Assembly (NCBI GenBank): GCA_011051655.1
Contig: DRKS01000050.1
Coordinates: 1 to 38,195 of the forward strand
DNA from: Sedimenticola sp.
GTDB taxonomy: Bacteria; Pseudomonadota; Gammaproteobacteria; Chromatiales; Chromatiaceae
Direction of reading: 5' to 3'
DNA: 38,195 bases
In this document: positions 23,586 to 33,663 of the stretch, in pieces
Layout of the letters: every line of letters starts with the position of its first letter
How positions within the stretch are numbered: the stretch's first letter is position 1
Program-made: the position numbers and the translations under genes
The notes under the pieces: model-generated
What the model saw: only the letters and a program-made list of their open reading frames with translations
What the model was told of the DNA's origin: nothing
Databases searched by the model: none

Positions 23586-24697
23586 TCCAGCACCCTCTCC
23601 AGGGCCTCCAGGAAACGCCGGTTCTCCTCTTCCAGGCCCACCGTGACCCGGAGATGGCGGGGCATGCCGTAATTGCCAACAGGGCGGGTGATGCAGCCCT
23701 CCCGCAGCAGCAGGGCGTCCACTTCGGCGGCACAGCGGCCCACGTCCACGCAGACAAAGTTGCCGGCGGAGGGGATGTAATCCAGGCCCATGGCCTCGAA
23801 GCCGGCGGTCAACTGGGCCATTCCCGCCCGGTTCAGGGCGACGGATTTTTCGATATGCTCCCGGTCATCGAGGGCGGCATGGGCCGCCGCCAGCGCGGGG
23901 GCATTGACGTTGAAGGGCTGGCGCACCCGGTTGAGCAGCTCCGCCACATCCGGGTGGGAAAGGCCGTAGCCCACCCGCAACGCCGCCAGCCCATGGGCCT
24001 TGGAGAAGGTGCGGGTCACGATCAGATTCGGATGACGGGGGAGCCAGCGGGTGGCGTCCGGGTAGGCGTCCTCCTGCACGTATTCGGCATAGGCCTCGTC
24101 CACCACCACCATTACGTGGGCGGGAAGGCCGGCGATGAAGGCGTGCAGCTCATCCTTCGCCAGCCAGGTGCCGGTGGGATTGTTGGGGTTGGCGATGAAG
24201 ACCACCCGGGTCTTGTCTCCGACCAGCTCCCCCATGGCCGCCAGATCGTGACCGAAGCGGGGGCCGCGGGAGCCGTCGTGGGCCGGCGCCACCCTGGAGG
24301 CCGCCCCCACCGCCTGAGTGCAGATGGCATAGACGGCGAAGGCATGCTCGGAGAACACGGCCTCATGACCCGGCGCCAGGAAGGTGCGCGCGATCAGGTC
24401 CAGCACGTCGTTGGAGCCGTTGCCCAGGGTGATGCTCCCGGCCTCGGTCCCGTGAAAGGCCGCCAGGGCGTTGCGCAGCTCGAAGCCGCCGCCATCGGGG
24501 TAGCGGGCCAGATCGTCCAGCAGCCCCGCCACCGCCGCCCTGGCCCTGGGGCCGGGACCCAGGGGATTCTCGTTGGAGGCGAGCTTGATGGAATCGGTGA
24601 TCCCCAGCTCACGCTCCAGCTCGGAGACCGGCTTGCCGGGGACGTAAGGCCGGAGGCCGGCTATGCCGGGGGCGGTAAATTCTATAAATCTATTCAT
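23579..24697 (-). CDS. hisC: Histidinol-phosphate / aromatic aminotransferase
   Basis: A 372-residue class I/II PLP aminotransferase of the HisC family. The PLP lysine is Lys233 in TRTFSKAHGLAALRVGYG; NPNNPTG (170-176) and VVVDEAYAEY (197-206) are family motifs, and KLASNENPLGP marks HisC. Copies lying between pheA and tyrA are the hisC2/hisHb type, thought to transaminate aromatic keto acids as well as histidinol phosphate. The start at 24697 has only a weak ribosome-binding site; a repeat hairpin lies just upstream. Confidence 0.93.
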   Translation of the reverse strand: MNRFIEFTAPGIAGLRPYVPGKPVSELERELGITDSIKLASNENPLGPGPRARAAVAGLLDDLARYPDGGGFELRNALAAFHGTEAGSITLGNGSNDVLDLIARTFLAPGHEAVFSEHAFAVYAICTQAVGAASRVAPAHDGSRGPRFGHDLAAMGELVGDKTRVVFIANPNNPTGTWLAKDELHAFIAGLPAHVMVVVDEAYAEYVQEDAYPDATRWLPRHPNLIVTRTFSKAHGLAALRVGYGLSHPDVAELLNRVRQPFNVNAPALAAAHAALDDREHIEKSVALNRAGMAQLTAGFEAMGLDYIPSAGNFVCVDVGRCAAEVDALLLREGCITRPVGNYGMPRHLRVTVGLEEENRRFLEALERVLEC

Positions 24698-24704
24698 CGA
24701 CCAT

Positions 24705-24780
24705 CAGTTGGCGGTTTACGGTTGACGTAAAAGGCAGGAGGCGCCGGAAGGTTTTTCCGTCAACCGTAAGCCGCCAACTG
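24705..24780. repeat. Inverted repeat between pheA and hisC
   Basis: Two 23-nt arms (24705-24727 and 24758-24780) are inverted copies with 22 of 23 matches; the core is GGTTTACGGTTGACG. The 30-nt centre is CAGGAGGCGCCGG-like. Within the operon transcript it would fold into a long hairpin covering most of the 95-nt pheA-hisC gap. A related sequence lies at 34419-34449. Confidence 0.85.
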
Positions 24781-24792
24781 TAAACCCCTTTT

Positions 24793-25878
24793 CTATAAAA
24801 CCGCCTTCGGGTATGAGCCAAGCACCTTGCACATCTGCGCCTCCTCCCTGAGGGCGTCGAGGGCCCGGGCCACGTTGTCGTCGTCCCGGTGCCCCTCCAC
24901 ATCCACGAAGAACACGTATTCCCACTTGCCGCGCCCGGAGGGGCGCGACTCGATGCGGGTCATGCTGACGCTGTGCTCCGCCAGCGGCGTCAGCAGGCGG
25001 TGGAGGCCGCCGGCCACGTTGCGGGTGGCCAGGAGCAGCGAGGTCTTGTCCTCGCCGGAGGGCGGCGGCTCCTGCCTGCCGATCACCAGAAAGCGCGTGG
25101 TGTTGCCGGGTTCGTCCTCGATATTGCGGGACAATATCTTCAGGCCGTAGATCTCCGCCGCCGCCTCCCCCGCGATGGCGGCCGCACCGGGCTCGCCGGC
25201 GGCCAGCCTGGCGGCCTCCGCATTGCTCCCCACGCCGATGCGCCGGGCCCGCGGCAGGCGCCGGTCCAGCCAGCCCCGGCACTGGGCCAGGGACTGCTGG
25301 TGGGAATAGACGGTCCGCACCTGATCCAGGGTCTCAACCAGCCCCATCAGATGATGATTGATGCGCAGGCTGACCTCGCCGCAGATATGCAGGGGCGAGC
25401 TCAGAAACATGTCCAGGGTGTGGGTGACCACGCCCTCGGTGGAGTTTTCCACCGGCACCACCCCATAGGCGCATACGCCGGACTCCACGTCCCGGAACAC
25501 CTCCGGGATGGAACCCAGCGACTGGGTCCGGACCGAGTGGCCGAAATGCTTCAGCGCGGCGGCCTGGGTGAAGGTGCCCTCCGGCCCGAGGAAGGCGATC
25601 TTCATGGGCTGCTCCAGGGCCAGGCAGGCCGACATGATCTCCCGGAACAGGCGGGCCATCTCCTCGTCGTCCAGGGGTCCCCGGTTGCGCGCCTTCACCA
25701 GCTTCAACACCTGCGCCTCGCGCTCCGGGCGATAGAACTCCGTCTGGCTGTTGGCCGCCAGCTTGATGCGGGCGACCTCCTGGGCCGCCTCCGCCCGCTC
25801 GCTGATCAGCGCCTGGATCCGTTCATCCAGCCGGTTGATGCGATCGCGAATGGCCTTGAGTTGTTGATCGTCGCTCAT
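24793..25878 (-). CDS. pheA: Chorismate mutase / prephenate dehydratase (P-protein)
   Basis: A 361-residue bifunctional enzyme making phenylpyruvate from chorismate. Residues 1-90 are an AroQ-type helical chorismate mutase; about 93-272 is prephenate dehydratase, beginning KIAFLGPEGTFTQAA and ending at the catalytic Thr-Arg segment GNTTRFLVIG; about 280-361 is an ACT domain with GLHRLL and the ESRP motif that binds phenylalanine for feedback inhibition. Domain order and length are normal. It is 20 nt downstream of serA and 95 nt upstream of hisC. No leader peptide for attenuation is seen. Confidence 0.97.
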   Translation of the reverse strand: MSDDQQLKAIRDRINRLDERIQALISERAEAAQEVARIKLAANSQTEFYRPEREAQVLKLVKARNRGPLDDEEMARLFREIMSACLALEQPMKIAFLGPEGTFTQAAALKHFGHSVRTQSLGSIPEVFRDVESGVCAYGVVPVENSTEGVVTHTLDMFLSSPLHICGEVSLRINHHLMGLVETLDQVRTVYSHQQSLAQCRGWLDRRLPRARRIGVGSNAEAARLAAGEPGAAAIAGEAAAEIYGLKILSRNIEDEPGNTTRFLVIGRQEPPPSGEDKTSLLLATRNVAGGLHRLLTPLAEHSVSMTRIESRPSGRGKWEYVFFVDVEGHRDDDNVARALDALREEAQMCKVLGSYPKAVL

Positions 25879-25898
25879 GCAGACCGGATTCTATGCTG

Positions 25899-27065
25899 TT
25901 ATTCCAGACAACGCACGGAAAGCACGCCGTCGATGTTCCGGATCAGGTCCAGGGTCTCCCGGGGCGGTGGCTGATCCACATCCAGCAGGGTGACGGCGAT
26001 ATCGCCCCGGGACTTGTTCAGCAGGTCGATGATGTTGAGGTTCGCCGCGGCCAGATCGGTGGATATCTGGCCCACCATGTTGGGCACGTTGCTGTTCACG
26101 ATGGCGATGCGGTGCCCCTCGGTGCGGGGCAGATTGATCTCCGGGAAATTGACCGAGTTGCGCACATTGCCGTTTTCCAGGTAGTCGCGCACCTGGTTGG
26201 CCACCATGACGGCGCAGTTGTCCTCGGCCTCGGCGGTGGAGGCGCCGATATGGGGCAAGGCGATCACCCGCGGGTGATCCTTCAGAAGATTGCTTGGGAA
26301 ATCACAGACATAGGCATAAAGATGGCCTTCATCCAGGGCGGCGCACACGGCCTCGTCGTCAACGATGCCATCCCGGGCGAAGTTGAGCACCACGGCATTC
26401 CTGGGCATGAGCTTCAGGCGCTGGGCATTGATCAGGCGCCGGGTCTCATCCATCAGCGGCACATGGACGGTGACGAAATCCACCCGGGAGAGCAGGTCGT
26501 CCACGCTCAGGGCCTGCTCGACGCCGGCCTCCAACTGCCAGGCCCGCTGCACCGTGATGGTGGGGTCGAAGCCGACCACGTTCATGCCCAGGCTGTGGGC
26601 CACATTGGCCACCTGCACCCCGATGGCGCCCAGTCCGATGACGCCCAGGGTCCGGCCCGGCAGCTCGAAGCCCACGAACTGCTTTTTGCCTTTTTCCACC
26701 TGGGCGTGGATGCTGGCGTCATCACCCTCCAGCCCGCGGGCGTAGGCCCAGGCCTGGGCGATGTTGCGGGCGGCGATCAGCATGCCCGCCACCACCAGCT
26801 CCTTTACCGCATTGGCGTTGGCCCCGGGGGCGTTGAACACGGCCACGCCGCGCCCGGTCATGCGCTGCACCGGGATATTGTTGGTCCCCGCCCCGGCGCG
26901 GCCGATGGCCTTGACCGTTTCCGGGATCTCCATGTCGTGCATCTTGAACGAGCGCACCAGAATGGCGTCCGGATGGGCCATCTCGGAGGCCACTTCATAG
27001 TGATCCCGTGGCAGCCGGTCCAGGCCGGCCACCGAGATATTGTTCAATGTCAGAATCTTATACAT
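25899..27065 (-). CDS. serA: D-3-phosphoglycerate dehydrogenase, short type
   Basis: A 388-residue NAD-dependent dehydrogenase that begins serine synthesis. The NAD loop GLGAIG is at 144-149; Arg231 (NFARDG) and His272 (ALPHIGAST) are the catalytic residues; a C-terminal ACT domain (about 315-388) should give serine feedback. The catalytic Glu that follows FP-T in E. coli SerA reads Asn here (DFPSN, Asn259), which may be a trait of this short subfamily. It sits between serC and pheA, an addition relative to the Pseudomonas order, so both first serine-pathway genes are together. AGGG precedes the ATG by about ten nucleotides. Confidence 0.93.
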   Translation of the reverse strand: MYKILTLNNISVAGLDRLPRDHYEVASEMAHPDAILVRSFKMHDMEIPETVKAIGRAGAGTNNIPVQRMTGRGVAVFNAPGANANAVKELVVAGMLIAARNIAQAWAYARGLEGDDASIHAQVEKGKKQFVGFELPGRTLGVIGLGAIGVQVANVAHSLGMNVVGFDPTITVQRAWQLEAGVEQALSVDDLLSRVDFVTVHVPLMDETRRLINAQRLKLMPRNAVVLNFARDGIVDDEAVCAALDEGHLYAYVCDFPSNLLKDHPRVIALPHIGASTAEAEDNCAVMVANQVRDYLENGNVRNSVNFPEINLPRTEGHRIAIVNSNVPNMVGQISTDLAAANLNIIDLLNKSRGDIAVTLLDVDQPPPRETLDLIRNIDGVLSVRCLE

Positions 27066-27088
27066 TCCGCGATGCCCTCAATGATTCA

Positions 27089-27131
27089 CCACAGAGCCAC
27101 ATTTGGAAATAAACCCTCTGTGGCTGTGTGG
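27089..27131. repeat. Inverted repeat between serC and serA (CCACAGAG type)
   Basis: CCACAGAGCCACA (27089-27101) faces TGTGGCTGTGTGG (27119-27131): 12 of 13 positions match. It fills most of the 74-nt serC-serA gap and recalls the CGCAGAG-type repeat at 8-109. It could act as an mRNA hairpin. Confidence 0.65.
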
Positions 27132-27139
27132 CCAAGCTT

Positions 27140-28222
27140 TCAGCCGTATCTTTGTTCGAAGCCGGCCATGAACTCGATCAGCGCCCGCACCCCCGCTTCA
27201 GGCATGGCGTTGTAGATGCTGGCGCGCATGCCGCCGACGGAGCGATGGCCCTTGAGGGTCAGCAGCCCCGCCTCTTTGGCCTCCGCCAGGAAGGTTGCAT
27301 CCAGATCGGGATCGGCCAGGGTGAAGGGCACGTTCATCCAGGAGCGGCAGGGTTTGTCCACCGGGTTGGCGTAGAAACCGGAGTTGTCGATGGCGTCGTA
27401 GAGGGCCTCCGCCTTGCGCCGGTTGATCTGCGCCATGGCCTCCAGGCCGCCGTTGCGCTTGAGCCACTGAAAGACCAGCCCGGCCAGATACCAGGCGTAG
27501 GTGGGCGGGGTGTTGTACATGGAGCCGGCTTCGGCGTGGACGCTGTAGTCGAACATGGCCGGCGTGTCCGCGGCGGCCCCGCCGATGAGGTCCTCGCGGA
27601 CGATGACGACGGTGAGCCCCGCCGGGCCGATGTTCTTCTGGGCCCCCGCATAGATGACGCCGTACCTGGAGACGTCGATGGGACGGGACAGGATGGTGGA
27701 GGACATGTCCGCCACCAGGGGGACCCCGCCGGTCTCCGGCACATAGGGGAACTCCACGCCGCCGATGGTCTCGTTGGGGGTGCAGTGGACATAGGCCGCA
27801 TCGGGATTGAGATTCAGCTCATCCTGGGCGGGAACGCTGGTGAAGCCGGAGGCCTCGGAGCTGCCCGCGATGTTCACCTCGCAAAATTTCCTGGCCTCCG
27901 CGATGGCCTTTTTGGACCAGGAGCCGGTGTTGATGTAGTCGGCGCCGCTTTTGCCGCGCAGCAGGTTCAGGGGCACCATGGCGAACTGGCTGGAGGCCCC
28001 GCCCTGCAGGAACAGCACCCTGTAATCATCCGGCACGGCCAGCAGCTCGCGCAGGTCCGCTTCGGCCTGTTCGGCGATGGATACAAACTCCTTGCTGCGG
28101 TGACTCATCTCCATCACGGACATGCCACTGCCGCGCCAGTCCGGCAGTTCTTCCTGGGCCTGAAGCAGGACCTCTTCCGGCAGCATCGCCGGTCCGGCAC
28201 TGAAATTATAGGCTCGCGCCAT
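27140..28222 (-). CDS. serC: Phosphoserine aminotransferase
   Basis: A 360-residue PLP enzyme of aminotransferase class V that converts 3-phosphohydroxypyruvate to phosphoserine with glutamate, and also acts on the related 4-carbon intermediate of the DXP-dependent PLP pathway. The PLP lysine is Lys196 in [23 protein letters not shown] at the N-terminus, HRSKEF (41-46) and GGASSQF (74-80) are hallmark SerC motifs. The length equals the E. coli protein (362). GGAGAG lies five nucleotides before the ATG. It is 32 nt behind gyrA, the conserved gyrA-serC order. Confidence 0.97.
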   Translation of the reverse strand: MARAYNFSAGPAMLPEEVLLQAQEELPDWRGSGMSVMEMSHRSKEFVSIAEQAEADLRELLAVPDDYRVLFLQGGASSQFAMVPLNLLRGKSGADYINTGSWSKKAIAEARKFCEVNIAGSSEASGFTSVPAQDELNLNPDAAYVHCTPNETIGGVEFPYVPETGGVPLVADMSSTILSRPIDVSRYGVIYAGAQKNIGPAGLTVVIVREDLIGGAAADTPAMFDYSVHAEAGSMYNTPPTYAWYLAGLVFQWLKRNGGLEAMAQINRRKAEALYDAIDNSGFYANPVDKPCRSWMNVPFTLADPDLDATFLAEAKEAGLLTLKGHRSVGGMRASIYNAMPEAGVRALIEFMAGFEQRYG

Positions 28223-28254
28223 AATAACTCTCCACTTAAAGTTTAATCAATAAG

Positions 28255-30825
28255 CTATTGTTCTGTATCTGTATCTTCACCTAAATGCGGGGCGTCATCC
28301 TCCAGCGCCTCGATGCGGGCGATGCCGATGAGCTTCTCGCCCTTGGTCAGGCTGATCATCTTCACCCCCTGGGTGTTGCGGCTCACCACGGAAACATCGT
28401 CGGCCGAGATTCTCACCAGGGTGCCGCCGTCGGTGATGAGCATGATCTCATCCTTGGGCCGCACCAGCACGGCGCCCACCACGTCGCCATTGCGTTCGGT
28501 GGTCTGGATGGAAATGACGCCCATGCCGCCGCGGCCATGGACCGGGTATTCCCCGATGGGGGTGCGCTTGCCGAAGCCGTTCTCGGTCACGGTCAACACC
28601 ATGCCTTCATCGGCGATGATGAGGGCGATGACCTTCTGTCCTTTATCCAGGCGGATGCCCCGGACGCCGCAGGCGGTGCGGCCCATGGGCCGCACATGGC
28701 TCTCGTTGAACCGGACCGCCTTGCCGGCGCTGGAAAAGAGCATGACATCCTGGGCGCCGTCGGTAATGGCGACCCCGATGAGTTGATCGTCCTCGCGCAG
28801 GTCCACGGCGATGATGCCGTTGGCCCGGGGGCGGGAGAAATCCGTCAGGCTGGTCTTTTTCACCGTGCCGGAGCTGGTGGCCATGAAGACGAATTTGTCC
28901 TCGCTGTACTCACGCACCGGCAACACGGCGTTGATGCGCTCGCCCTCCTCCAGCGGCAGCAGGTTGACCATGGGCTTGCCCCTGGCGGTGCGGCCGGCCT
29001 GTGGCAGTTCATAGACCTTCAGCCAGTAGACCTTGCCCCGGCTGGAAAAGCACAACACGGTGTCATGGGTGCTGGCCACGAACAACTGGTCGATGAAGTC
29101 CTCTTCCTTGGTGCTGGCGGCGGACTTGCCCTTGCCGCCCCGGCGCTGGGCCTGGTAGACATCCAGCGGCTGGGCCTTGGCGTAGCCCGCGTGGGAGAGG
29201 GTGACCACCACGTCCTCCTCGGTGATGAGGTCCTCCAGGCTGAGATCCAGGCGGTTGGGAATGATCTCGGTGCGGCGCTCGTCGCCGAACTGGTCGCGGA
29301 TCTCGACGAGTTCGTCGCGAATCACCTCCATCAGCCGGTCGGCGCTGGACAGAATATCAAGCAGATCCTTAATTTTATCCAGGATCTCGCTGTATTCATT
29401 GATTATTTTATCCTGTTCCAGCCCGGTCAGGCGGTGCAGGCGCAGGTCCAGGATGGCCTGGGCCTGGATCTCGGACAGGCGGTAGCCCTGCTCGGTCAGG
29501 CCAAATTCCGGCCCCAGCCCCTCCGGGCGCGAGACCTCGGCCCCGGCCCGGCCGATCATGGCCTCCACCGCGCCGGACTTCCAGGTGCGGGCCAGCAGCC
29601 CGGCCTTGGCCGCCGCCGGGCTGGGGGCTGCCTTGATCAGGGCGATCACCTCGTCGATATTGGCCAGCGCAACCGCCAGGCCTTCCAACACATGGGCGCG
29701 GTCCCGCGCCTTGCGCAGCAGGTAGATGGTGCGCCGGGTTACCACCTCGCGGCGGTGGCGGACGAAATACTCCAGCATCTGCTTGAGATTCAGCAGGCGC
29801 GGCCGCCCGTCCACCAGGGATACCATGTTGATGCCGAACACGGTCTGCATCTGGGTCTGCTGGAACAGGTTGTTCAGCACCACCTCGGCCACTTCTCCCC
29901 GGCGCAGCTCGATGACCACGCGCATGCCTTCCTTGTCCGACTCGTCCCGCAGCTCGGAGATGCCTTCGATGCGCTTCTCCTTCACCAGCTCGGCGATCTT
30001 CTCCAGCATGCGCGCCTTGTTCACCTGGTAGGGCAGTTCGTGAACGATAATGGCCTGCCTGTTGTTGGCCTCGTCGGTCTCGATCCCGGTGCGGGCCCGC
30101 ATGTAGATGCGGCCGCGGCCGGTATGGTAGGCCTCATGGATGCCGCGGGCGCCGTTGATCAGGGCGGCGGTGGGGAAATCCGGCCCCGGCAGGTGCTCCA
30201 TCAGGCCGTCGATGCTGATGTCCGGATCATCGATCAGGGCGATGCAGGCGTTGACCGTTTCCGTCAGGTTGTGGGGAGGGATATTGGTGGCCATGCCCAC
30301 CGCGATGCCGGCGGAGCCGTTGATCAGCAGGTTGGGCGTCCTGGCCGGGAGTACGACGGGTTCCTGTTCGGAGTCATCGTAGTTGGGGATGAAATCGACG
30401 GTCTCCTTGTCCAGGTCGTCCAGCATGCTGTGGGCGATCCTGGCCATGCGCACCTCGGTGTAACGCATGGCGGCCGGCGCATCGCCGTCCACCGAGCCGA
30501 AGTTGCCCTGCCCGTCCACCAGCATGTAGCGCATGGAGAAGGGCTGGGCCATGCGCACGATGGTGTCGTAGACGGCGGTGTCGCCGTGGGGGTGGTATTT
30601 ACCGATGACGTCGCCGACCACGCGGGCGGATTTCTTGTAGGGCTTGTTCCAGTCGTTGCCCAGTTCGCTCATGGCGTAGAGCACGCGGCGATGCACCGGC
30701 TTCAGGCCGTCCCGCACATCCGGCAGCGCCCGTCCCACGATCACGCTCATGGCGTAATCCAGGTAGGACTGCTTCATCTCATCTTCAAGATTGACCGGCA
30801 GGACTTCTTTCGCGAATTCGGTCAT
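28255..30825 (-). CDS. gyrA: DNA gyrase subunit A
   Basis: An 856-residue type II topoisomerase subunit; with GyrB it adds negative supercoils. The active-site Tyr122 is in AMRYTEVRM. The quinolone-binding region reads [15 protein letters not shown], with Thr at position 83 and Asp at 87; Thr83 is the normal residue in Pseudomonas, so this is not evidence of acquired resistance. The GyrA box QRRGGKG precedes the C-terminal beta-pinwheel, which separates gyrase from ParC. The acidic tail [15 protein letters not shown] is typical. It heads the minus-strand supraoperon. Confidence 0.98.
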   Translation of the reverse strand: MTEFAKEVLPVNLEDEMKQSYLDYAMSVIVGRALPDVRDGLKPVHRRVLYAMSELGNDWNKPYKKSARVVGDVIGKYHPHGDTAVYDTIVRMAQPFSMRYMLVDGQGNFGSVDGDAPAAMRYTEVRMARIAHSMLDDLDKETVDFIPNYDDSEQEPVVLPARTPNLLINGSAGIAVGMATNIPPHNLTETVNACIALIDDPDISIDGLMEHLPGPDFPTAALINGARGIHEAYHTGRGRIYMRARTGIETDEANNRQAIIVHELPYQVNKARMLEKIAELVKEKRIEGISELRDESDKEGMRVVIELRRGEVAEVVLNNLFQQTQMQTVFGINMVSLVDGRPRLLNLKQMLEYFVRHRREVVTRRTIYLLRKARDRAHVLEGLAVALANIDEVIALIKAAPSPAAAKAGLLARTWKSGAVEAMIGRAGAEVSRPEGLGPEFGLTEQGYRLSEIQAQAILDLRLHRLTGLEQDKIINEYSEILDKIKDLLDILSSADRLMEVIRDELVEIRDQFGDERRTEIIPNRLDLSLEDLITEEDVVVTLSHAGYAKAQPLDVYQAQRRGGKGKSAASTKEEDFIDQLFVASTHDTVLCFSSRGKVYWLKVYELPQAGRTARGKPMVNLLPLEEGERINAVLPVREYSEDKFVFMATSSGTVKKTSLTDFSRPRANGIIAVDLREDDQLIGVAITDGAQDVMLFSSAGKAVRFNESHVRPMGRTACGVRGIRLDKGQKVIALIIADEGMVLTVTENGFGKRTPIGEYPVHGRGGMGVISIQTTERNGDVVGAVLVRPKDEIMLITDGGTLVRISADDVSVVSRNTQGVKMISLTKGEKLIGIARIEALEDDAPHLGEDTDTEQ

Positions 30826-30860
30826 AGATCACTCAATCAGCGCCCAAATAAGAAAGCCTA

Positions 30861-30869
30861 ATTCTAACA
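30861..30869 (-). promoter_or_regulatory. Possible extended -10 promoter of gyrA
   Basis: On the minus strand TGTTAGAAT forms an extended -10 element (TG, one base, TAGAAT) about 36 nt upstream of the gyrA ATG, which would give a leader of roughly 30 nt. There is no matching -35 hexamer, consistent with an extended -10 promoter. Based on sequence only. Confidence 0.35.
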
Positions 30870-30929
30870 CAGGGCGAAGTAGCGCCGCATCCAAAAAGCG
30901 GCTTAAAACAGCTTTCAGACCGCCTGAGA

Positions 30930-31979
<1,050 letters not shown>

Positions 31980-32004
31980 TGAGGCTTCCATCTTGTGATA
32001 TCTC

Positions 32005-32030
32005 GTGGCAAATTGCATTTATTCTGCCAC
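32005..32030. promoter_or_regulatory. Inverted repeat upstream of mtnA
   Basis: GTGGCA-N14-TGCCAC, perfect 6-bp arms, 26 nt upstream of the chosen mtnA start and overlapping the region where its leader must lie. It could be an operator half-site pair or a small leader hairpin; no regulator is suggested by the sequence. Confidence 0.25.
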
Positions 32031-32101
32031 AGGCTCTCCGTGGATACCGAACCGAATAAGCAAGAAAAGTAGATAACTTTAATTTGAAGGTCAGCCACAG
32101 A

Positions 32102-32276
32102 GGAGGGTGTCATAAAAGCCTCTTAGCGTTCCCCTCTTTAGCAAAGAGGGGTTAGGGGAGATTTGAATGCTTAATATGAATACCGTTATACCAATCGGTT
32201 GCTGTTTTGATAAATCCCCCTCAATCCCCCTTTATCAAAGGGGGAAGTCAAGCGCCGGGCTATTACGACACCCTCC
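32102..32276. mobile_element. MITE-like element with terminal inverted repeats
   Basis: A 175-nt block in the 321-nt mtnA-deaminase spacer. Its ends are inverted: GGAGGGTGTCATA (32102-32114) and TACGACACCCTCC (32264-32276), 12 of 13 matching. Inside, two roughly 35-nt imperfect inverted copies of a CCCCTCTTTNNNAAAGAGGGG-type motif face each other (about 32129-32165 and 32211-32246), each also able to form its own hairpin. There is no coding capacity. Flanking target-site duplications are not clear. The spacer outside the element holds nothing else beyond the mtnA upstream repeat. Confidence 0.65.
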
Positions 32277-32300
32277 AGGGGCGATGACGGAGTTCCAACC

Positions 32301-33617
32301 TTGAACATCGATACCTTAATCAACGCCCGCTGGATTATCCCTGTGGTCCCGGAGAATCAGGTCCTGGACCGGCACAGCCTGGCGATCCAGGGCGGGCGCA
32401 TCCTGGAGATCCTGCCCACGGACCAGGCGAAGCGCAAATACAGCCCCCGGACCGAGCGGGATCTGCCGGGGCATGCCCTGATCCCCGGCCTCATCAACAG
32501 CCACACCCACGCGGCCATGTCCCTGCTGCGGGGGCTGGCGGACGATCTCCCCCTGATGACCTGGCTGCACGATCATATCTGGCCCGCCGAGGGACGCTGG
32601 GTGGGTGAGGAGTTTGTGGCCGACGGCACCCGCCTGGCCGTGGCCGAGATGCTGCGGGGCGGCATCACCTGCTTCAACGACATGTACTTTTTCCCCGAGG
32701 TCACCGCCCGGGTGTCGGCCGCCGCCAGCATGCGGGCCGTCATAGGCCTGATCGTGATCGACTTCCCCTCCGCCTGGGCCGATGATGCGGACGACTACCT
32801 GCACAAGGGGCTGGCGGTGCACGACCAGTACCGCAACCAGGCCCTGATCAAGACCGCCTTCGCCCCCCATGCGCCCTACTCGGTGTCCGATGCGCCGCTG
32901 GAGCGCATCCGCATCCTGGCCGACGAGATGGATATCCCGATCCACATGCACGTGCACGAAACCCGGGATGAGATCCAGCGGGGGCTCCAGCAGTCCGGCC
33001 GCCGCCCCCTGGCCCGGCTTCAGGAGTTGGGGCTGGTCTCCCCCTCCCTCGCGGCGGTGCATATGACCCAACTGGAAGAGGACGAACTGGACGCCTTCGC
33101 CCGGTCAGGGGCCCATGTGGTGCATTGCCCTGAATCCAATCTGAAGCTGGCCAGCGGCTTCTGCCCGGTGAATAAACTCGTGGAGGCCGGGGTCAATGTC
33201 GCCATCGGCACCGATGGCGCCGCCAGCAATAACGATCTCGACATGTTTAGTGAGGTCCGGACCGCCGCCTTGCTGGCAAAGGGTGTGGCCCAAGACGCCA
33301 GCGCCATGCCGGCAGCCACCGCCCTGCGCATGGCCACCCTCAACGGCGCCATTGCGCTGGGCCTCGCCGACGAGACCGGCTCCCTGGAGCCGGGCAAAGC
33401 CGCGGATATCACCGCCGTGGATCTCGGTCAGGTGGAAACCCAGCCGGTGTACCACCCCATCTCCCAACTGGTCTACGCCACGGGGCGGGACAAGGTGACG
33501 GACGTTTGGGTCGCCGGCAAGCAGGTCGTCCACGGCAGTGAACTGACCACCCTGGACCGCCAGGAGATCTTACGGCGGGCCCGGGAGTGGCGGGACAGAA
33601 TCTGCGAAAGCGGCTGA
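32301..33617 (+). CDS. mtaD: 5-methylthioadenosine / S-adenosylhomocysteine deaminase
   Basis: A 438-residue amidohydrolase of the TRZ/ATZ family that deaminates methylthioadenosine (to methylthioinosine) or SAH. Metal ligands are visible: HTH (His68, His70), His217 in HMHVHE, the HCPESN segment (275-280) and Asp305 in IGTDGAASNNDLDM. In Pseudomonas the matching gene next to mtnA acts in an MTA route through methylthioinosine, so this and MtnA should serve the same salvage pathway. The start is TTG at 32301 with GGAG eight nucleotides upstream; no better start fits. It is divergent from mtnA and convergent with pdxJ. The fine choice of substrate (MTA versus SAH) is not set by sequence. Confidence 0.9.
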   Translation: MNIDTLINARWIIPVVPENQVLDRHSLAIQGGRILEILPTDQAKRKYSPRTERDLPGHALIPGLINSHTHAAMSLLRGLADDLPLMTWLHDHIWPAEGRWVGEEFVADGTRLAVAEMLRGGITCFNDMYFFPEVTARVSAAASMRAVIGLIVIDFPSAWADDADDYLHKGLAVHDQYRNQALIKTAFAPHAPYSVSDAPLERIRILADEMDIPIHMHVHETRDEIQRGLQQSGRRPLARLQELGLVSPSLAAVHMTQLEEDELDAFARSGAHVVHCPESNLKLASGFCPVNKLVEAGVNVAIGTDGAASNNDLDMFSEVRTAALLAKGVAQDASAMPAATALRMATLNGAIALGLADETGSLEPGKAADITAVDLGQVETQPVYHPISQLVYATGRDKVTDVWVAGKQVVHGSELTTLDRQEILRRAREWRDRICESG

Positions 33618-33629
33618 TCCAGTGTCCGC

Positions 33630-33653
33630 CCGGAAACGGCACATGCCTTCCGG
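33630..33653. terminator. Stem-loop between convergent mtaD and pdxJ
   Basis: CCGGAA (33630-33635) pairs with TTCCGG (33648-33653), with an inner GGC/GCC pairing, within the 46-nt gap between the two converging genes. There is no T-run on either side, so it is only a candidate bidirectional terminator. Confidence 0.35.
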
Positions 33654-33663
33654 ATGCCGGTAT

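Noticed and set aside
25893-27215. A 440-codon open frame antisense to serA
   Set aside because: Shadow of serA with His/Gly/Val-rich composition and no recognisable motifs.
28255-30825. Thr83 in GyrA as a quinolone-resistance mutation
   Set aside because: Thr is the natural residue at this position in Pseudomonas and other bacteria, so it is no evidence of resistance.
28285-30861. An 858-codon open frame antisense to gyrA
   Set aside because: Composition is rich in Gly, His, Asp and Val, as expected from a mirror of a GC-rich gene; gyrA on the other strand is unambiguous.
32102-32276. Repeated hairpins in the mtnA-mtaD spacer as a CRISPR array or riboswitch
   Set aside because: There are no regularly spaced direct repeats, and the nested inverted repeats with matching termini fit a small transposable element better.
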